A stretch of DNA of 54,405 nucleotides from NCBI GenBank assembly GCA_902764705.1, contig CACWWZ010000015.1, forward strand, positions 1 to 54,405, read 5' to 3'. Of the stretch, positions 24,456 to 34,141 are shown one piece after another. The first letter of the stretch is position 1; every line of letters begins with the position of its first letter. The translations under genes and the position numbers were made by a program. The notes under the pieces are model-generated. The model was not told the origin of the DNA. It was given only the letters and a program-made list of their open reading frames with translations, and ran no database searches. Origin of the DNA: an uncultured Prevotellaceae bacterium (lineage in GTDB: Bacteria; Bacteroidota; Bacteroidia; Bacteroidales; Bacteroidaceae).

Positions 24456-25336
24456 TAATAGTAATTACAGGACCTACGGCTGTGGGCAAAACAGCACTCA
24501 CCATCGACCTCGCTCGTGAATACAACACACCGGTTATCAACGCTGATTCCCGACAGATCTATCGCGAGTTGAAGATTGGTACGGCTGCACCCACCGAAGA
24601 ACAGCTACATCAAGCCCAGCATTACTTCGTTGGCACCAAAAGTATACACGACTACTATAATGCCTCGATGTACGAACAGGAAGTGATGTCGCTTCTGTCA
24701 GAATCTTCAACACAAATCCATTTGCTTTCAGGTGGTAGTATGATGTATATCGACGCTGTATGCAACGGCATTGACGATATCCCAACCGTTCGCAACGACA
24801 TTCGCGAAGAAATGAAGCGACGCTATCAGGAGGAAGGACTGGACGCCCTTTGCGCTGATCTTGAGCGACTAGACCCTGAACATTACGCCATCGTCGACAG
24901 GCAGAACTACCGACGCGTCATCCACGCTTTGGAGATTTGCTATCAGACAGGAAAGACCTACACTTCATTTCGTACCCAAGCCAAGAAAGAACGGCCGTTC
25001 CGCATCGTGAAGATTGGAGTGAACTGTGAACGCGACTTATTATATAATAAGATTAACGCGCGTGTTGACGAGATGATGGAAAGAGGACTGTTACACGAAG
25101 CAGAGAGCCTCTACGCTTTCCGCCAACAGAACGCACTTAACACGGTGGGATACAAAGAGTTATTTGATTACATGGATGGCCGTTGGTCGTTGGAGGAAGC
25201 TGTAGAACGCATCAAAGGGAACACCCGGCGCTATGCCCGCAAACAACTCACCTGGTTCAAACGCGACCAACAAATGAAGTGGTTCCGGCCTGATGAAAAA
25301 GATGAAATACTGAAATATATTGCTCAATATGAATAA
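24440..25336 (+). CDS. miaA: tRNA dimethylallyltransferase MiaA
   Basis: The 298-residue protein carries the P-loop GPTAVGKT at residues 11-18, [16 protein letters not shown] and the conserved [16 protein letters not shown] and RRVIHALEI segments. MiaA adds a dimethylallyl group to A37 of tRNAs that read UNN codons. No in-frame ATG precedes the P-loop, so a TTG at 24440 is the likely start, giving [13 protein letters not shown] at the usual distance. This TTG and the next codons belong to the intergenic word repeat. The 3' end overlaps the penicillin-binding protein gene by eight bases. Confidence 0.92.
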   Translation: MSKSTLIVITGPTAVGKTALTIDLAREYNTPVINADSRQIYRELKIGTAAPTEEQLHQAQHYFVGTKSIHDYYNASMYEQEVMSLLSESSTQIHLLSGGSMMYIDAVCNGIDDIPTVRNDIREEMKRRYQEEGLDALCADLERLDPEHYAIVDRQNYRRVIHALEICYQTGKTYTSFRTQAKKERPFRIVKIGVNCERDLLYNKINARVDEMMERGLLHEAESLYAFRQQNALNTVGYKELFDYMDGRWSLEEAVERIKGNTRRYARKQLTWFKRDQQMKWFRPDEKDEILKYIAQYE

Positions 25337-27797
25337 ATACGCTGAAACTATCGTCCTGGCTCCCCGTAAGGCATGGGAGTGGTATAAAGGATTGTATAAA
25401 GGACGAAAATGGTATATCAAGACCTTTTCGGTCATAGGAACACTAGTAGTGGCATTCTTCCTCTACCTCATCATGGTCGACATCAATTTCCTTTGGCTCT
25501 TCGGTAAATCGCCCTCGATGAGCGATGTGAAGAACACCCACCCTGCTGAGGCTTCAGAAATATACAGTGCCGACGGCAAGCTGATTGGCAAGTTTTTCAG
25601 CGAAAACCGCATGCCCGTCAGCTACGACGACGTAAATCCGGCGTTCTGGTCAGCATTGGTCGATACGGAGGACGAGCGGTTCTACCGTCATCACGGCATA
25701 GACTATCAGGCCTTTGGGGCAGCCCTGAAAGACTACGTGCTGCATCGCGATGCTCGCGGAGCCTCCACGATTACCCAACAGCTGGCCAAGAACCTGTTCC
25801 GTGTCAGGACGCAGTATTCTACAGGGCTCTTGGGAAATATTCCCGGTCTTAAAATCCTCATCATGAAGAGCAAAGAGTGGATTACTGCCTACAAGCTGGA
25901 ATGGTATTTCACTAAGGAGGAAATCATTACCATGTATGCCAATACTGTTGACTTCGGTTCCAATGCTTTCGGTATCAAAACGGCTTCCAAGACCTATTTC
26001 GGTACGATTCCCAAGAACCTCACCACCGAACAGGCCGCCGTTCTTGTAGGTCTGTTGAAGGCCACCACCTATTATAATCCGCGTATCAATCCCAAGAATT
26101 CACTGGGGCGCCGAAATGTGGTGCTCGACAATATGCTCCGTCACGGACACCTTACCAAGGCCGAGAACGACTCGCTGAAACAAACCGAGATCCGCCTCGA
26201 CTACAGCGTTGAGAATGCTTACGACGGTGAAGCGAACTATTTCCGTGAGGCCGTTGCCGACTGGATGAAACAATGGTGTAAGGAGTACTATGGCGACGAC
26301 CGTGCCTACGCCTACTATACTGAAGGCCTGAAGATTCATACATCCCTCGACTCGCGCATGCAGAAATATGCCGAGGAGGCTGCTGTCAAACAAATGAAGC
26401 AGGTACAGAAAACATTCAACCAGCATTGGGGCAATGTCAACCCTTGGCAGGATGAACGCCATATTGAAATTCCCCACTTCATCGAAGACCTCGCAAAAAA
26501 ACTTCCGGTATACAAACAGTTGTCGCAGAAATTTGAGGGTAACCAGGATTCTATCGACTACTACTTGAACCTGCCCCATAAAGTGAAGCTATTCGACTAC
26601 GAGCAGGGATTCATCGAGAAGGAAATCTCTACGATGGACTCTATCCGTTACATGGAACACTTCATGCATTGCGGTTTCGTAGCCATTGAGCCCCAGACCG
26701 GTTACGTTAAAGCCTGGGTAGGCGACGTCGACTTCAAGACATGGAAATACGACAAGGTGACGGCCCTCCGCCAGCCTGGCTCAACGTTCAAGCTCTTCGT
26801 ATATTCCGAGGCGATGAACCAGGGCATCACACCCTGCGACACACGCCGAGACGAATATTTCTCGATGAAAGTCATGGATCACGGTGAGGAGGTTACGTGG
26901 GCTCCAACTAATGCCGACGGACATTTCTCGAATATGGACATCACCCTTAAGCAGGCTTTTGCAATGAGTATCAACAGTGTGGCAGTTCGCTTAGGTCAGG
27001 AGGTGGGCATTGACCGCATTGTGAAGACAGCTCACGACATGGGCATCAAGTCGAAACTAGACACCACCCCATCGCTGACGCTGGGTGCCAGCGATGTCAA
27101 CCTGCTCGAACTAGTCAGTTCCTACTGCACTCCTGTAAACGATGGTAATGCCATCGATCCTGTGTTAGTGACACGCATTATTGACCGCGAGGGTAATGTC
27201 ATCTACGAGGCCAATCCTGAATCGCGTCAGGTATTGTCGGTTAAGAGCGCCTTCTTTGTTCAGCAGTTGCTGATGGGTGGCATGAGCGGCACATCGTCGC
27301 GTCTACGTAACTACGTGGGTTATGACATCACCGATACCGACTTTGGTGGCAAGACGGGTACGTCGAACAACCACTCTGACGCTTGGTTCGTAGGTACTAC
27401 ACCACGCCTCGTCTGCGGTGCGTGGGTAGGCGGCGAATACCGCTGTATACACTTCCGCACTGGTCAGCTCGGACAGGGCAACCGCACAGCGCTCCCAATC
27501 TGTGGCTATTTTCTTGCCTCGGTACTCTCCGACAAGCAGTTCAAGAACTACCACGTAAAGTTCAAAACACCTGACAACATTGCGGTCAACGCTATCGACT
27601 ATAATTGTGGCGGCTATTTCATGGCTCCTGCTGACAGTGACTCGCTGGCCGTAGACAGTTTGGGAATTGACGAGGTCGAAATGGTAATCGACGAGTTTGG
27701 TAACCCTATTGCAACACCTAAAAATCATCAAGAGGATGCCAACCAACACGCGCTACCAGACGAACCAAATGCGGCACTAGAACCAAAAGAGGAGTAA
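25329..27797 (+). CDS. mrcA: Class A penicillin-binding protein (PBP1A type)
   Basis: The 822-residue protein has an N-terminal membrane helix ([22 protein letters not shown]). The GT51 transglycosylase domain holds Glu114 in [11 protein letters not shown] and the segment [14 protein letters not shown]. The transpeptidase domain holds nucleophile Ser485 in GSTFK, the SINS motif and KTGTS at 675. It polymerises and crosslinks peptidoglycan from the inner membrane. An extended insertion around residues 330-440 separates the domains, and the C-terminal 50 residues are acidic and disordered-looking. The ATG at 25329 overlaps the end of miaA; a TTG at 25320 is an alternative. The pairing of miaA with a PBP is probably only operon packing. 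Confidence 0.94.
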   Translation: MNKYAETIVLAPRKAWEWYKGLYKGRKWYIKTFSVIGTLVVAFFLYLIMVDINFLWLFGKSPSMSDVKNTHPAEASEIYSADGKLIGKFFSENRMPVSYDDVNPAFWSALVDTEDERFYRHHGIDYQAFGAALKDYVLHRDARGASTITQQLAKNLFRVRTQYSTGLLGNIPGLKILIMKSKEWITAYKLEWYFTKEEIITMYANTVDFGSNAFGIKTASKTYFGTIPKNLTTEQAAVLVGLLKATTYYNPRINPKNSLGRRNVVLDNMLRHGHLTKAENDSLKQTEIRLDYSVENAYDGEANYFREAVADWMKQWCKEYYGDDRAYAYYTEGLKIHTSLDSRMQKYAEEAAVKQMKQVQKTFNQHWGNVNPWQDERHIEIPHFIEDLAKKLPVYKQLSQKFEGNQDSIDYYLNLPHKVKLFDYEQGFIEKEISTMDSIRYMEHFMHCGFVAIEPQTGYVKAWVGDVDFKTWKYDKVTALRQPGSTFKLFVYSEAMNQGITPCDTRRDEYFSMKVMDHGEEVTWAPTNADGHFSNMDITLKQAFAMSINSVAVRLGQEVGIDRIVKTAHDMGIKSKLDTTPSLTLGASDVNLLELVSSYCTPVNDGNAIDPVLVTRIIDREGNVIYEANPESRQVLSVKSAFFVQQLLMGGMSGTSSRLRNYVGYDITDTDFGGKTGTSNNHSDAWFVGTTPRLVCGAWVGGEYRCIHFRTGQLGQGNRTALPICGYFLASVLSDKQFKNYHVKFKTPDNIAVNAIDYNCGGYFMAPADSDSLAVDSLGIDEVEMVIDEFGNPIATPKNHQEDANQHALPDEPNAALEPKEE

Positions 27798-27855
27798 AAG
27801 GATTATCGGTCGAAAGTAGGATTCATCTTGGAAATGCAAAAAAATCTTGATTTAT

Positions 27856-27886
27856 TTTGCATTTTTCTCGATTTTCACTACCTTTG
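27856..27886 (+). promoter_or_regulatory. Promoter of the LacI-type regulator gene
   Basis: TTTG at 27856-27859, a 19-base spacer and TACCTTTG at 27879-27886 match the consensus, with the ATG only nine bases after the box. Positions 27869-27891 equal 2509-2531 except for one base, so the promoter resembles that of the GHL10 glycosidase gene. Confidence 0.65.
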
Positions 27887-27894
27887 CAGGAGTT

Positions 27895-28965
27895 ATGGCA
27901 ATAGAAAAGACCAGAATTAAGGATATCGCCGAGCGTGCTGGCGTGTCCGCAGGCACTGTAGACCGCGTACTTCACAACCGCCCCAACGTGTCAAAGAAAG
28001 CCCTCGCTAAAGTGCAGAGGGCATTAGAAGAAATGGACTATAAGCCCAACATGTATGCCTCGGCATTGGCGTACAATAAGGAGTACAATTTCGTCAGCAT
28101 CATTCCCAAACATGAGTCAGAAGCATATTGGGAAGAGGTTGAGGAAGGTTCGAAAGTCTGCTGCGACCGCTATCGCGACTTCCGCATCTCCAACAAGGTA
28201 CTCTATTACAACCGCTTCTCGCCTGAAACGTTTGCCAAAGTGATGAATGATGTACTGAAGCACGACCCTGACGGTGTTATTGTCGTACCCTCAAAGATTG
28301 AGGTCACTCGTCGCTTCACTGACATCATGCATGAGCGCAACATTCCGTTCATTCTGCTCGACTCATACATGCCTGACCTCAAACCACTATCCTTCTATGG
28401 ACAGGACTCGTTTGCCTCAGGCTATTTCGCTGCCCGCATGCTCATGCTTATTGCCCCCAAGGAAAAGGAAATCATGCTGATGAAACAGATGCGCAACGGC
28501 AATGTGGCCTCGAAACAGCAGGAGAACCGCGAGACGGGTTTCCGTCACTACATGCACGACCACTTCCCATCGGTAAAGATCGTTGATGTCAACCTCCCGC
28601 TCGATGACAAGCGTGAGAAGTACGACGTCATTCTACATGACTTCTTCAACAGTCATCCGTTGGTACACCACTGCATCACGTTCAATTCTAAAGCACACCT
28701 CGTGGGCGAATACCTGCTCCGTTCGAATCGCCGCAACATCCAAATTATGGGATACGACATGGTACCTAAGAATGCCGAATGCGTTCGTCAGGGCAGCATC
28801 TCGTGCCTTATAGCACAGCATGCCTATATGCAAGGCTATGCATGTATCGATTCTCTGTTTCGTGCCATAGTGCTCAAGAAGGAAGTTGACCCTGTAAACT
28901 ACATGCCCATTGAACTACTGACAAAGGAAAACATCGATTTTTACCGACGAAAAAACATCGGTTGA
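27895..28965 (+). CDS. LacI/GalR-family transcriptional regulator
   Basis: The 356-residue protein starts MAIEKTRIKDIAERAGVSAGTVDRVLHNRPNVSKKAL, a standard LacI helix-turn-helix and hinge. A periplasmic-binding-protein-like sensor domain follows from about residue 60, including SIIPKHESEAYWEEVEEGSKV and GNVASKQQENRETGFRHYM. The frame is open upstream to 27847, but this crosses the promoter. The next gene, 45 bases on, is an altronate dehydratase, so control of hexuronate use by a sugar-type ligand is a reasonable inference. I did not find a clear palindromic operator in the spacer. Confidence 0.92.
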   Translation: MAIEKTRIKDIAERAGVSAGTVDRVLHNRPNVSKKALAKVQRALEEMDYKPNMYASALAYNKEYNFVSIIPKHESEAYWEEVEEGSKVCCDRYRDFRISNKVLYYNRFSPETFAKVMNDVLKHDPDGVIVVPSKIEVTRRFTDIMHERNIPFILLDSYMPDLKPLSFYGQDSFASGYFAARMLMLIAPKEKEIMLMKQMRNGNVASKQQENRETGFRHYMHDHFPSVKIVDVNLPLDDKREKYDVILHDFFNSHPLVHHCITFNSKAHLVGEYLLRSNRRNIQIMGYDMVPKNAECVRQGSISCLIAQHAYMQGYACIDSLFRAIVLKKEVDPVNYMPIELLTKENIDFYRRKNIG

Positions 28966-29010
28966 AGAATAACAAGGTAAACAAGTCAAACTACTAATAA
29001 ATAATTATTT

Positions 29011-30507
29011 ATGGAACAAGCTACATTTCTAAAGATTAATCCCGCTGATAGCGTTGTCGTTTGTCTGGCCCCAAAGAAACTGGGCGACGTTATTGAAGTA
29101 GACGGAAAGCAAATCACTGTCAATCAAGACACCCCTGCAGGTCACAAAATTTTAATTGTCGACGTCCATCAAGGTGAAAACATCATCAAATACGGCTATC
29201 CTATCGGTCATGCCCGTCAGGACCTGAAAGCCGGCGACTGGGTTAATGAGAACAACTTGAAGACAAACCTCAGCGGAACACTTGAATACACCTACCAGCC
29301 CGTTGACGAGCCTCTGACTATCAAGAACGAGAACCGCACCTTCATGGGTTATGTCCGCAAGAACGGCGATGTCGGTGTACGCAACGAGATATGGATTGTA
29401 CCCACAGTGGGGTGCGTTAATGGTATCGCTGAGCGACTTGCCCAGCAGTTGCGTGAAGAAACTGGTGAACAGTGTGTTGACGCCATTTGGACATGGCATC
29501 ATAACTACGGTTGTTCACAACTTTCTGAGGACCATGAAAACACCCGCAAGGTTCTCCGCGACATTTGTCTGCACCCCAATGCCGGTGGTATATTGGTGCT
29601 CAGTCTCGGTTGTGAGAACAACCAGCCAGAAGATTTTATGGCTACGTTGGGCGACTATGACAAGGAACGTATCAAGTTGTTGGTCACACAGAGCGTCGAC
29701 GGTGATGAGATGGAGGCTGGTATGGCTATCCTCCGTGACCTCTATTCACAAGCAAGTAAAGACCAGCGCGAACCTGTCAGTGTGTCGAAACTGCGTGTCG
29801 GTCTGAAGTGTGGAGGCTCCGATGGCTTCTCGGGTATCACCGCCAATCCCCTAGTGGGCGAATTCTCTGACTGGCTCGTTGCACAGGGAGGAACCAGCGT
29901 ACTTACGGAGGTCCCCGAAATGTTCGGTGCCGAGACCATCCTCATGAACCGCTGTGAAACACCGCAGCTCTTCGAACAGACCGTCTCGATGATCAACAAT
30001 TTCAAAAACTACTTTCTTTCGCATGGAGAACCCGTTGGTGAGAATCCCTCACCAGGAAACAAGGCTGGCGGCATATCCACCCTCGAGGACAAGGCCCTGG
30101 GCTGCACGCAGAAGTGCGGTAAGGCCCCCGTCAGTGGCGTTATGGAATATGGCGACCGTCTCACTGCCACTGGTCTTAACCTGCTCTCTGCTCCCGGAAA
30201 CGACCTTGTTGCTTCTACGGCACTAGCATCGTGCGGTTGTCATATCGTCCTGTTCACTACGGGGCGCGGTACGCCCTTCGGCACCTTCGTACCAACCATG
30301 AAGGTCGCCACCAACCCCATCCTCGCCAAGAACAAACCCCATTGGGTCGATTTCTCTGCCGGACAGCTCATTGAGGGTCGTACCATGCAGGAAATTGTAC
30401 CAGAGTTTATTGACAAGGTCCTCGCCGTTGCCTCTGGTGAAAAGGCCCGCAACGAAGAGAACGGCTACCGCGAAATATCCATCTTTAAGAACGGAGTAAC
30501 TTTGTAA
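29011..30507 (+). CDS. uxaA: Altronate dehydratase UxaA
   Basis: The 498-residue protein has an N-terminal SAF domain (about 1-95, with HKILIVDVHQGENIIKYGYPIG). The larger UxaA/GarD catalytic region follows, with RTFMGYVRKNGDVGVRNEIWIVPTVGC, HNYGCSQL, LGCENNQP, LKCGGSDGFSGITANP and TTGRGTPFG. UxaA dehydrates D-altronate to 2-keto-3-deoxygluconate in galacturonate breakdown. The usual partners uxaB, uxaC, kdgK and kdgA are not in the window, so it stands alone with the LacI-type gene ahead of it. A strong terminator follows. Confidence 0.93.
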   Translation: MEQATFLKINPADSVVVCLAPKKLGDVIEVDGKQITVNQDTPAGHKILIVDVHQGENIIKYGYPIGHARQDLKAGDWVNENNLKTNLSGTLEYTYQPVDEPLTIKNENRTFMGYVRKNGDVGVRNEIWIVPTVGCVNGIAERLAQQLREETGEQCVDAIWTWHHNYGCSQLSEDHENTRKVLRDICLHPNAGGILVLSLGCENNQPEDFMATLGDYDKERIKLLVTQSVDGDEMEAGMAILRDLYSQASKDQREPVSVSKLRVGLKCGGSDGFSGITANPLVGEFSDWLVAQGGTSVLTEVPEMFGAETILMNRCETPQLFEQTVSMINNFKNYFLSHGEPVGENPSPGNKAGGISTLEDKALGCTQKCGKAPVSGVMEYGDRLTATGLNLLSAPGNDLVASTALASCGCHIVLFTTGRGTPFGTFVPTMKVATNPILAKNKPHWVDFSAGQLIEGRTMQEIVPEFIDKVLAVASGEKARNEENGYREISIFKNGVTL

Positions 30508-30543
30508 TGTAATTATTCATTGCATCCTGCAAAGGACGAAACG

Positions 30544-30582
30544 AAACCTTCCGTTGACGTAATCATCAACGGAAGGTTTTCC
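30544..30582. terminator. Intrinsic terminator between uxaA and glmS
   Basis: A 13-bp perfect stem AACCTTCCGTTGA/TCAACGGAAGGTT with an eight-base loop ends in TTTTCCTTTT. It separates the convergent uxaA and glmS genes. The A side is short, so it acts mainly on plus-strand transcripts. Confidence 0.88.
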
Positions 30583-30639
30583 TTTTAACTTGACCATTAA
30601 TTATAATGGGCAAAAATATGTATCTCAGATAGATAGTTA

Positions 30640-32484
30640 TTATTCTACGGTAACCGACTTGGCTAGGTTGCGGGGCTGGTCAACATTCTTGCCCTTGCAG
30701 ACGGCTACATGATAGGCAAGAAGCTGAAGAGGAATAGTAGCTACCAACGGTTCCAGACACTCCAACACGTCGGGAAGTTCAATGACTTCGTCGGCAATCT
30801 TCGCAATGGTGTCATCACCCTTCGAGACAAGGGCAATCACCCTACCTTGACGAGCCTTTATTTCCTGGATGTTCGACAGGACCTTCTCATACATAGCGTT
30901 ATGCGTGGCAATAACCACAACAGGCATGTCGGAGTCGATAAGGGCGATAGGTCCATGCTTCATCTCGGCAGCGGGATAGCCCTCTGCGTGGATATATGAA
31001 ATCTCCTTCAGTTTCAGAGCACCTTCCAAAGCAACAGGATAAGAAAAACCGCGACCCAAATAGAGGAAATTGTGGGCATAAGTAAATGTACGGGCCAAGT
31101 CACGCACCTTATCGTTGGTCTTCAATACTTCTTCGATGATCTGTGGAATGCGGTTCAGCTCGCTTACCACATGCAGATACTCCTGACGATTGATGGTCCC
31201 TTTTGCCTCGCCTAAAGAAAGTGCAAACATGGTGAGCACCGTGACTTGACCTGTGAAGGCCTTCGTGGAAGCCACACCAATCTCAGGCCCCACATGAATA
31301 TAGGTACCTGTATCGGTGGCACGTGGTATGCTGCTGCCGATGGCGTTGCAGATGCCATAGATGAATGCGCCCTTATCCTTTGCCAGCTGAATGGCAGCCA
31401 GTGTATCAGCGGTCTCACCAGACTGCGAGATAGCGATTACAACGTCTCCCTTGCCCACAACGGGGTTGCGGTAGCGGAACTCAGAGGCATACTCCACCTC
31501 GCACGGTATGCGACAGAAGGTCTCGATGAGTTGTTTACCGATGAGTCCTGCGTGCCACGAGGTACCACAGGCGACAATGACAATGCGCTTGGCATCGAGT
31601 AACTGACGGCGATAGTCGATAAGTGCCGAGAGCGTAACATGATCACCCTCCACATTAATACGTCCGCGCATGCAGTTGGTAAGACAGTCTGGTTGTTCAA
31701 AAATTTCTTTGAGCATAAAGTGGTCATAGCCACCCTTCTCTATTTGTCCTAGGTCTATGTCTACAGTCTTTACTGCCAGTTCTTGTTCTTCACCCAAAAT
31801 ACTTACCACATGAAGTTCTTCTCCTAAACGAATGACAGCAATATTCCCGTCCTCCAAGTAAACAACTTTGTCAGTATATTCGATAATAGGACTTGCGTCA
31901 GAACCGAGGAAAAACTCACCATCTCCAATACCCACAACCAGCGGGCTCTGCTTACGGGCAGCGATAATCTGACTAGGATCACGTTTGTCTACAATCGCTA
32001 TAGCATAAGCTCCAATTACTTGGTAAAGAGCTACTTGTACTGCTTCGAGCAAGGAAAGATTCTTCTTAACCATGATATACTCAACCAACTGTACTAGCAC
32101 CTCAGTATCAGTATCACTCTTAAACTCAACACCTTTATCTTTTAGTTTCTGCTTAATGTCAGCATAATTCTCAATAATTCCGTTATGGATAATGGCCAGA
32201 TTATGCGACTGCGAATAATGCGGGTGAGCATTACGAGCAGAGGGCTCACCATGAGTTGCCCAACGGGTATGAGCAATACCTACACAACCGCTAACATCCT
32301 TGTCAGCGCAGTATTCGGTCAAGTTGTCAACCTTCCCTTTTGTCTTAAAAACATTAAGTTGATTGTCAGCATTTATTAACGCGACACCAGCTGAGTCGTA
32401 ACCACGATACTCAAGCCTACGAAGTCCCTTGATGAGAATGGGATAAGCATCTTTCTTTCCAATATATCCTACTATTCCGCACAT
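30640..32484 (-). CDS. glmS: Glutamine--fructose-6-phosphate aminotransferase GlmS
   Basis: The 614-residue protein begins MCGIVGYIGKKDAYPILIKGLRRLEYRGYDSAG with Cys2 as the N-terminal nucleophile of the glutaminase domain. Two SIS sugar-isomerase domains follow (VACGTSWHAGLIGKQLIE, SQSGETADTLAAI, YLGRGFSYPVALEGALKLKEISYIHAEG), ending in NLAKSVTVE. It makes glucosamine-6-phosphate for peptidoglycan and lipid A, which fits the envelope genes nearby. It is a single-gene unit with its own promoter. The 35-base leader is too short to hold a glmS ribozyme. Confidence 0.97.
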   Translation of the reverse strand: MCGIVGYIGKKDAYPILIKGLRRLEYRGYDSAGVALINADNQLNVFKTKGKVDNLTEYCADKDVSGCVGIAHTRWATHGEPSARNAHPHYSQSHNLAIIHNGIIENYADIKQKLKDKGVEFKSDTDTEVLVQLVEYIMVKKNLSLLEAVQVALYQVIGAYAIAIVDKRDPSQIIAARKQSPLVVGIGDGEFFLGSDASPIIEYTDKVVYLEDGNIAVIRLGEELHVVSILGEEQELAVKTVDIDLGQIEKGGYDHFMLKEIFEQPDCLTNCMRGRINVEGDHVTLSALIDYRRQLLDAKRIVIVACGTSWHAGLIGKQLIETFCRIPCEVEYASEFRYRNPVVGKGDVVIAISQSGETADTLAAIQLAKDKGAFIYGICNAIGSSIPRATDTGTYIHVGPEIGVASTKAFTGQVTVLTMFALSLGEAKGTINRQEYLHVVSELNRIPQIIEEVLKTNDKVRDLARTFTYAHNFLYLGRGFSYPVALEGALKLKEISYIHAEGYPAAEMKHGPIALIDSDMPVVVIATHNAMYEKVLSNIQEIKARQGRVIALVSKGDDTIAKIADEVIELPDVLECLEPLVATIPLQLLAYHVAVCKGKNVDQPRNLAKSVTVE

Positions 32485-32518
32485 AATCTTTCTGTGGTTA
32501 ATTATATTATTTCGGCTG

Positions 32519-32550
32519 CAAAGGTAAGTTTTTTTAGAAAAACTGCCAAA
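32519..32550 (-). promoter_or_regulatory. Promoter of glmS
   Basis: On the minus strand TTTG (32550-32547), a 20-base spacer and TACCTTTG (32526-32519) match the consensus exactly. The ATG at 32484 is 34 bases downstream. It lies back to back with the purU promoter. Confidence 0.75.
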
Positions 32551-32564
32551 TAATCTCTCGCTTT

Positions 32565-32596
32565 TTTGGTTTTCTGCCCAAAAAACAGTACCTTTG
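32565..32596 (+). promoter_or_regulatory. Promoter of purU and the his genes
   Basis: TTTG at 32565-32568, a 20-base spacer and TACCTTTG at 32589-32596 match the consensus exactly, with the purU ATG at 32633. Confidence 0.75.
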
Positions 32597-32632
32597 CACG
32601 CATTATTAAAGAATTAATAATCGGAAATAGAA

Positions 32633-33496
32633 ATGGAAACGACAGCAATATTGCTTCTACACTGTCCCGACCAACAGGGCATTATATCTGAGGTGACAAA
32701 ATTCATAACCGATAACAAAGGTAATATTGTTTACCTCGATCAGTATGTGGACAAGGTAGACGGCATGTTCTTCATGCGCATAGAATGGGAACTTGAAGGT
32801 TTCCTTATTCCACGCGACAAGCTTTATGACTATATTACTACGCTTTATGCTCAGCGCTACCAGATGAAATTCTCGCTCTATTACAGCGACAAGCGTCCTA
32901 GGATGGCCATCTTCGTTTCGAAGATGAGTCACTGTCTCTACGACCTGTTGGCACGCTGGAAGGCAGGAGAGTTCAACTGCGACATTCCCTGTATCGTGTC
33001 GAACCATGAGGACCTGCGCTATGTGGCCGATCAGTTTGGCATTCCCTACTATGTGTGGAGCATTAAAAAGGACCATTCGAACAAGGCCGAGGTGGAACAG
33101 GCCGAAATGGAGCTGCTGAAGAAAGAGGATATTTCGTTTATCGTGCTGGCACGCTATATGCAGATTATCTCAGACGAGATGATTGCCGCGTATCCACACC
33201 ATATCATCAATATTCACCACTCGTTCCTGCCTGCCTTCATCGGTGCGAAGCCCTATCATCAGGCCTACGAGCGCGGCGTGAAGATCATCGGTGCCACAAG
33301 TCACTATGTAACAGCTGAGCTTGATGCAGGACCGATCATCGAGCAAGATGTTACGCGCATTACGCATAAGGATACGCCAGAGAGTCTCGTGCTGAAAGGC
33401 AAGGACCTTGAGAAAATCGTACTCTCACATGCCGTCTCGAAGCACATCCAGCGCAAGATCCTCACATACAAGAATAAAACTATTATATTCAGCTGA
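32633..33496 (+). CDS. purU: Formyltetrahydrofolate deformylase PurU
   Basis: The 287-residue protein has an N-terminal ACT domain (LLLHCPDQQGIISEVTKFITDNKGNIVYLDQYVD). A C-terminal formyltransferase-fold domain carries NIHHSFLPAFIGAKPY and GATSHYVTAELDAGPIIEQD, which hold the catalytic Asn/His/Asp positions. PurU splits 10-formyl-THF into formate and THF and balances one-carbon units. It heads the run that continues with hisH after 33 bases; histidine and purine synthesis share one-carbon and AICAR metabolism, so the grouping makes sense, though the link is inference. Confidence 0.95.
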   Translation: METTAILLLHCPDQQGIISEVTKFITDNKGNIVYLDQYVDKVDGMFFMRIEWELEGFLIPRDKLYDYITTLYAQRYQMKFSLYYSDKRPRMAIFVSKMSHCLYDLLARWKAGEFNCDIPCIVSNHEDLRYVADQFGIPYYVWSIKKDHSNKAEVEQAEMELLKKEDISFIVLARYMQIISDEMIAAYPHHIINIHHSFLPAFIGAKPYHQAYERGVKIIGATSHYVTAELDAGPIIEQDVTRITHKDTPESLVLKGKDLEKIVLSHAVSKHIQRKILTYKNKTIIFS

Positions 33497-33529
33497 TTAC
33501 ACAGCGAAACCGACCCTATTGTGCAAATT

Positions 33530-34141
33530 ATGAACGTAGCAATTGTAAAATATAACGCAGGGAATATCTATTCGGTGGTGAATGCACTCAAGCGGATGGG
33601 TGTGGAACCATTGCTGACGGACGACGCTGAGCAGCTTCGTAAGGCCGATCGCGTGCTCTTTCCCGGACAGGGCCATGCCGCTGAGGCGATGGACTATCTA
33701 AAGGCCAGACGTCTCGACGAAGTAATTCGTAATTTGAATCAGCCTGTGTTTGGCATATGCGTGGGGCAACAGCTGCTCTGCAAGCACTCCGAGGAGGGCG
33801 ATGCGGACTGCATCGGCATCTTCAACGCGGAGGTGAAACGCTTCCAGCCCGAGCGTCATGAGGACAAGGTACCCTGCATGGGATGGCAGAATATAGATGT
33901 AAGAAAGAATATGGAAGATGGAAAATGTAATCCGCTGATGAAAGGACTTTGCGAGAATCCCTACGTCTATTTCGTACACTCGTACTTTGTGCCGATATGT
34001 GAGGAAACCATCGCTACAGCAGATTATATCCTGCCCTACTCCGCCTCGATGCACAAAGACAATTTCTACACCTGCCAATTTCACCCTGAAAAGAGTGGCA
34101 AGGTAGGTGAACGTATTCTAAAAAACTTTCTTGAACTATGA
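33530..34141 (+). CDS. hisH: Imidazole glycerol phosphate synthase subunit HisH
   Basis: The 203-residue protein is a class I glutamine amidotransferase. It has the nucleophile elbow GICVGQQLL and the C-terminal FHPEKSG with the His and Glu of the triad. It supplies ammonia to HisF in histidine synthesis. The frame opens at a GTG at 33521, but the ATG at 33530 gives the normal start MNVAIVKYNAGN. It overlaps hisA by four bases (ATGA), and hisF and hisIE follow. Confidence 0.96.
   Translation: MNVAIVKYNAGNIYSVVNALKRMGVEPLLTDDAEQLRKADRVLFPGQGHAAEAMDYLKARRLDEVIRNLNQPVFGICVGQQLLCKHSEEGDADCIGIFNAEVKRFQPERHEDKVPCMGWQNIDVRKNMEDGKCNPLMKGLCENPYVYFVHSYFVPICEETIATADYILPYSASMHKDNFYTCQFHPEKSGKVGERILKNFLEL

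Noticed and set aside
32485-32518. glmS ribozyme upstream of glmS
   Set aside because: Only about 34 bases separate the promoter box from the start codon, too short for the ribozyme, which is mainly a Firmicutes feature.
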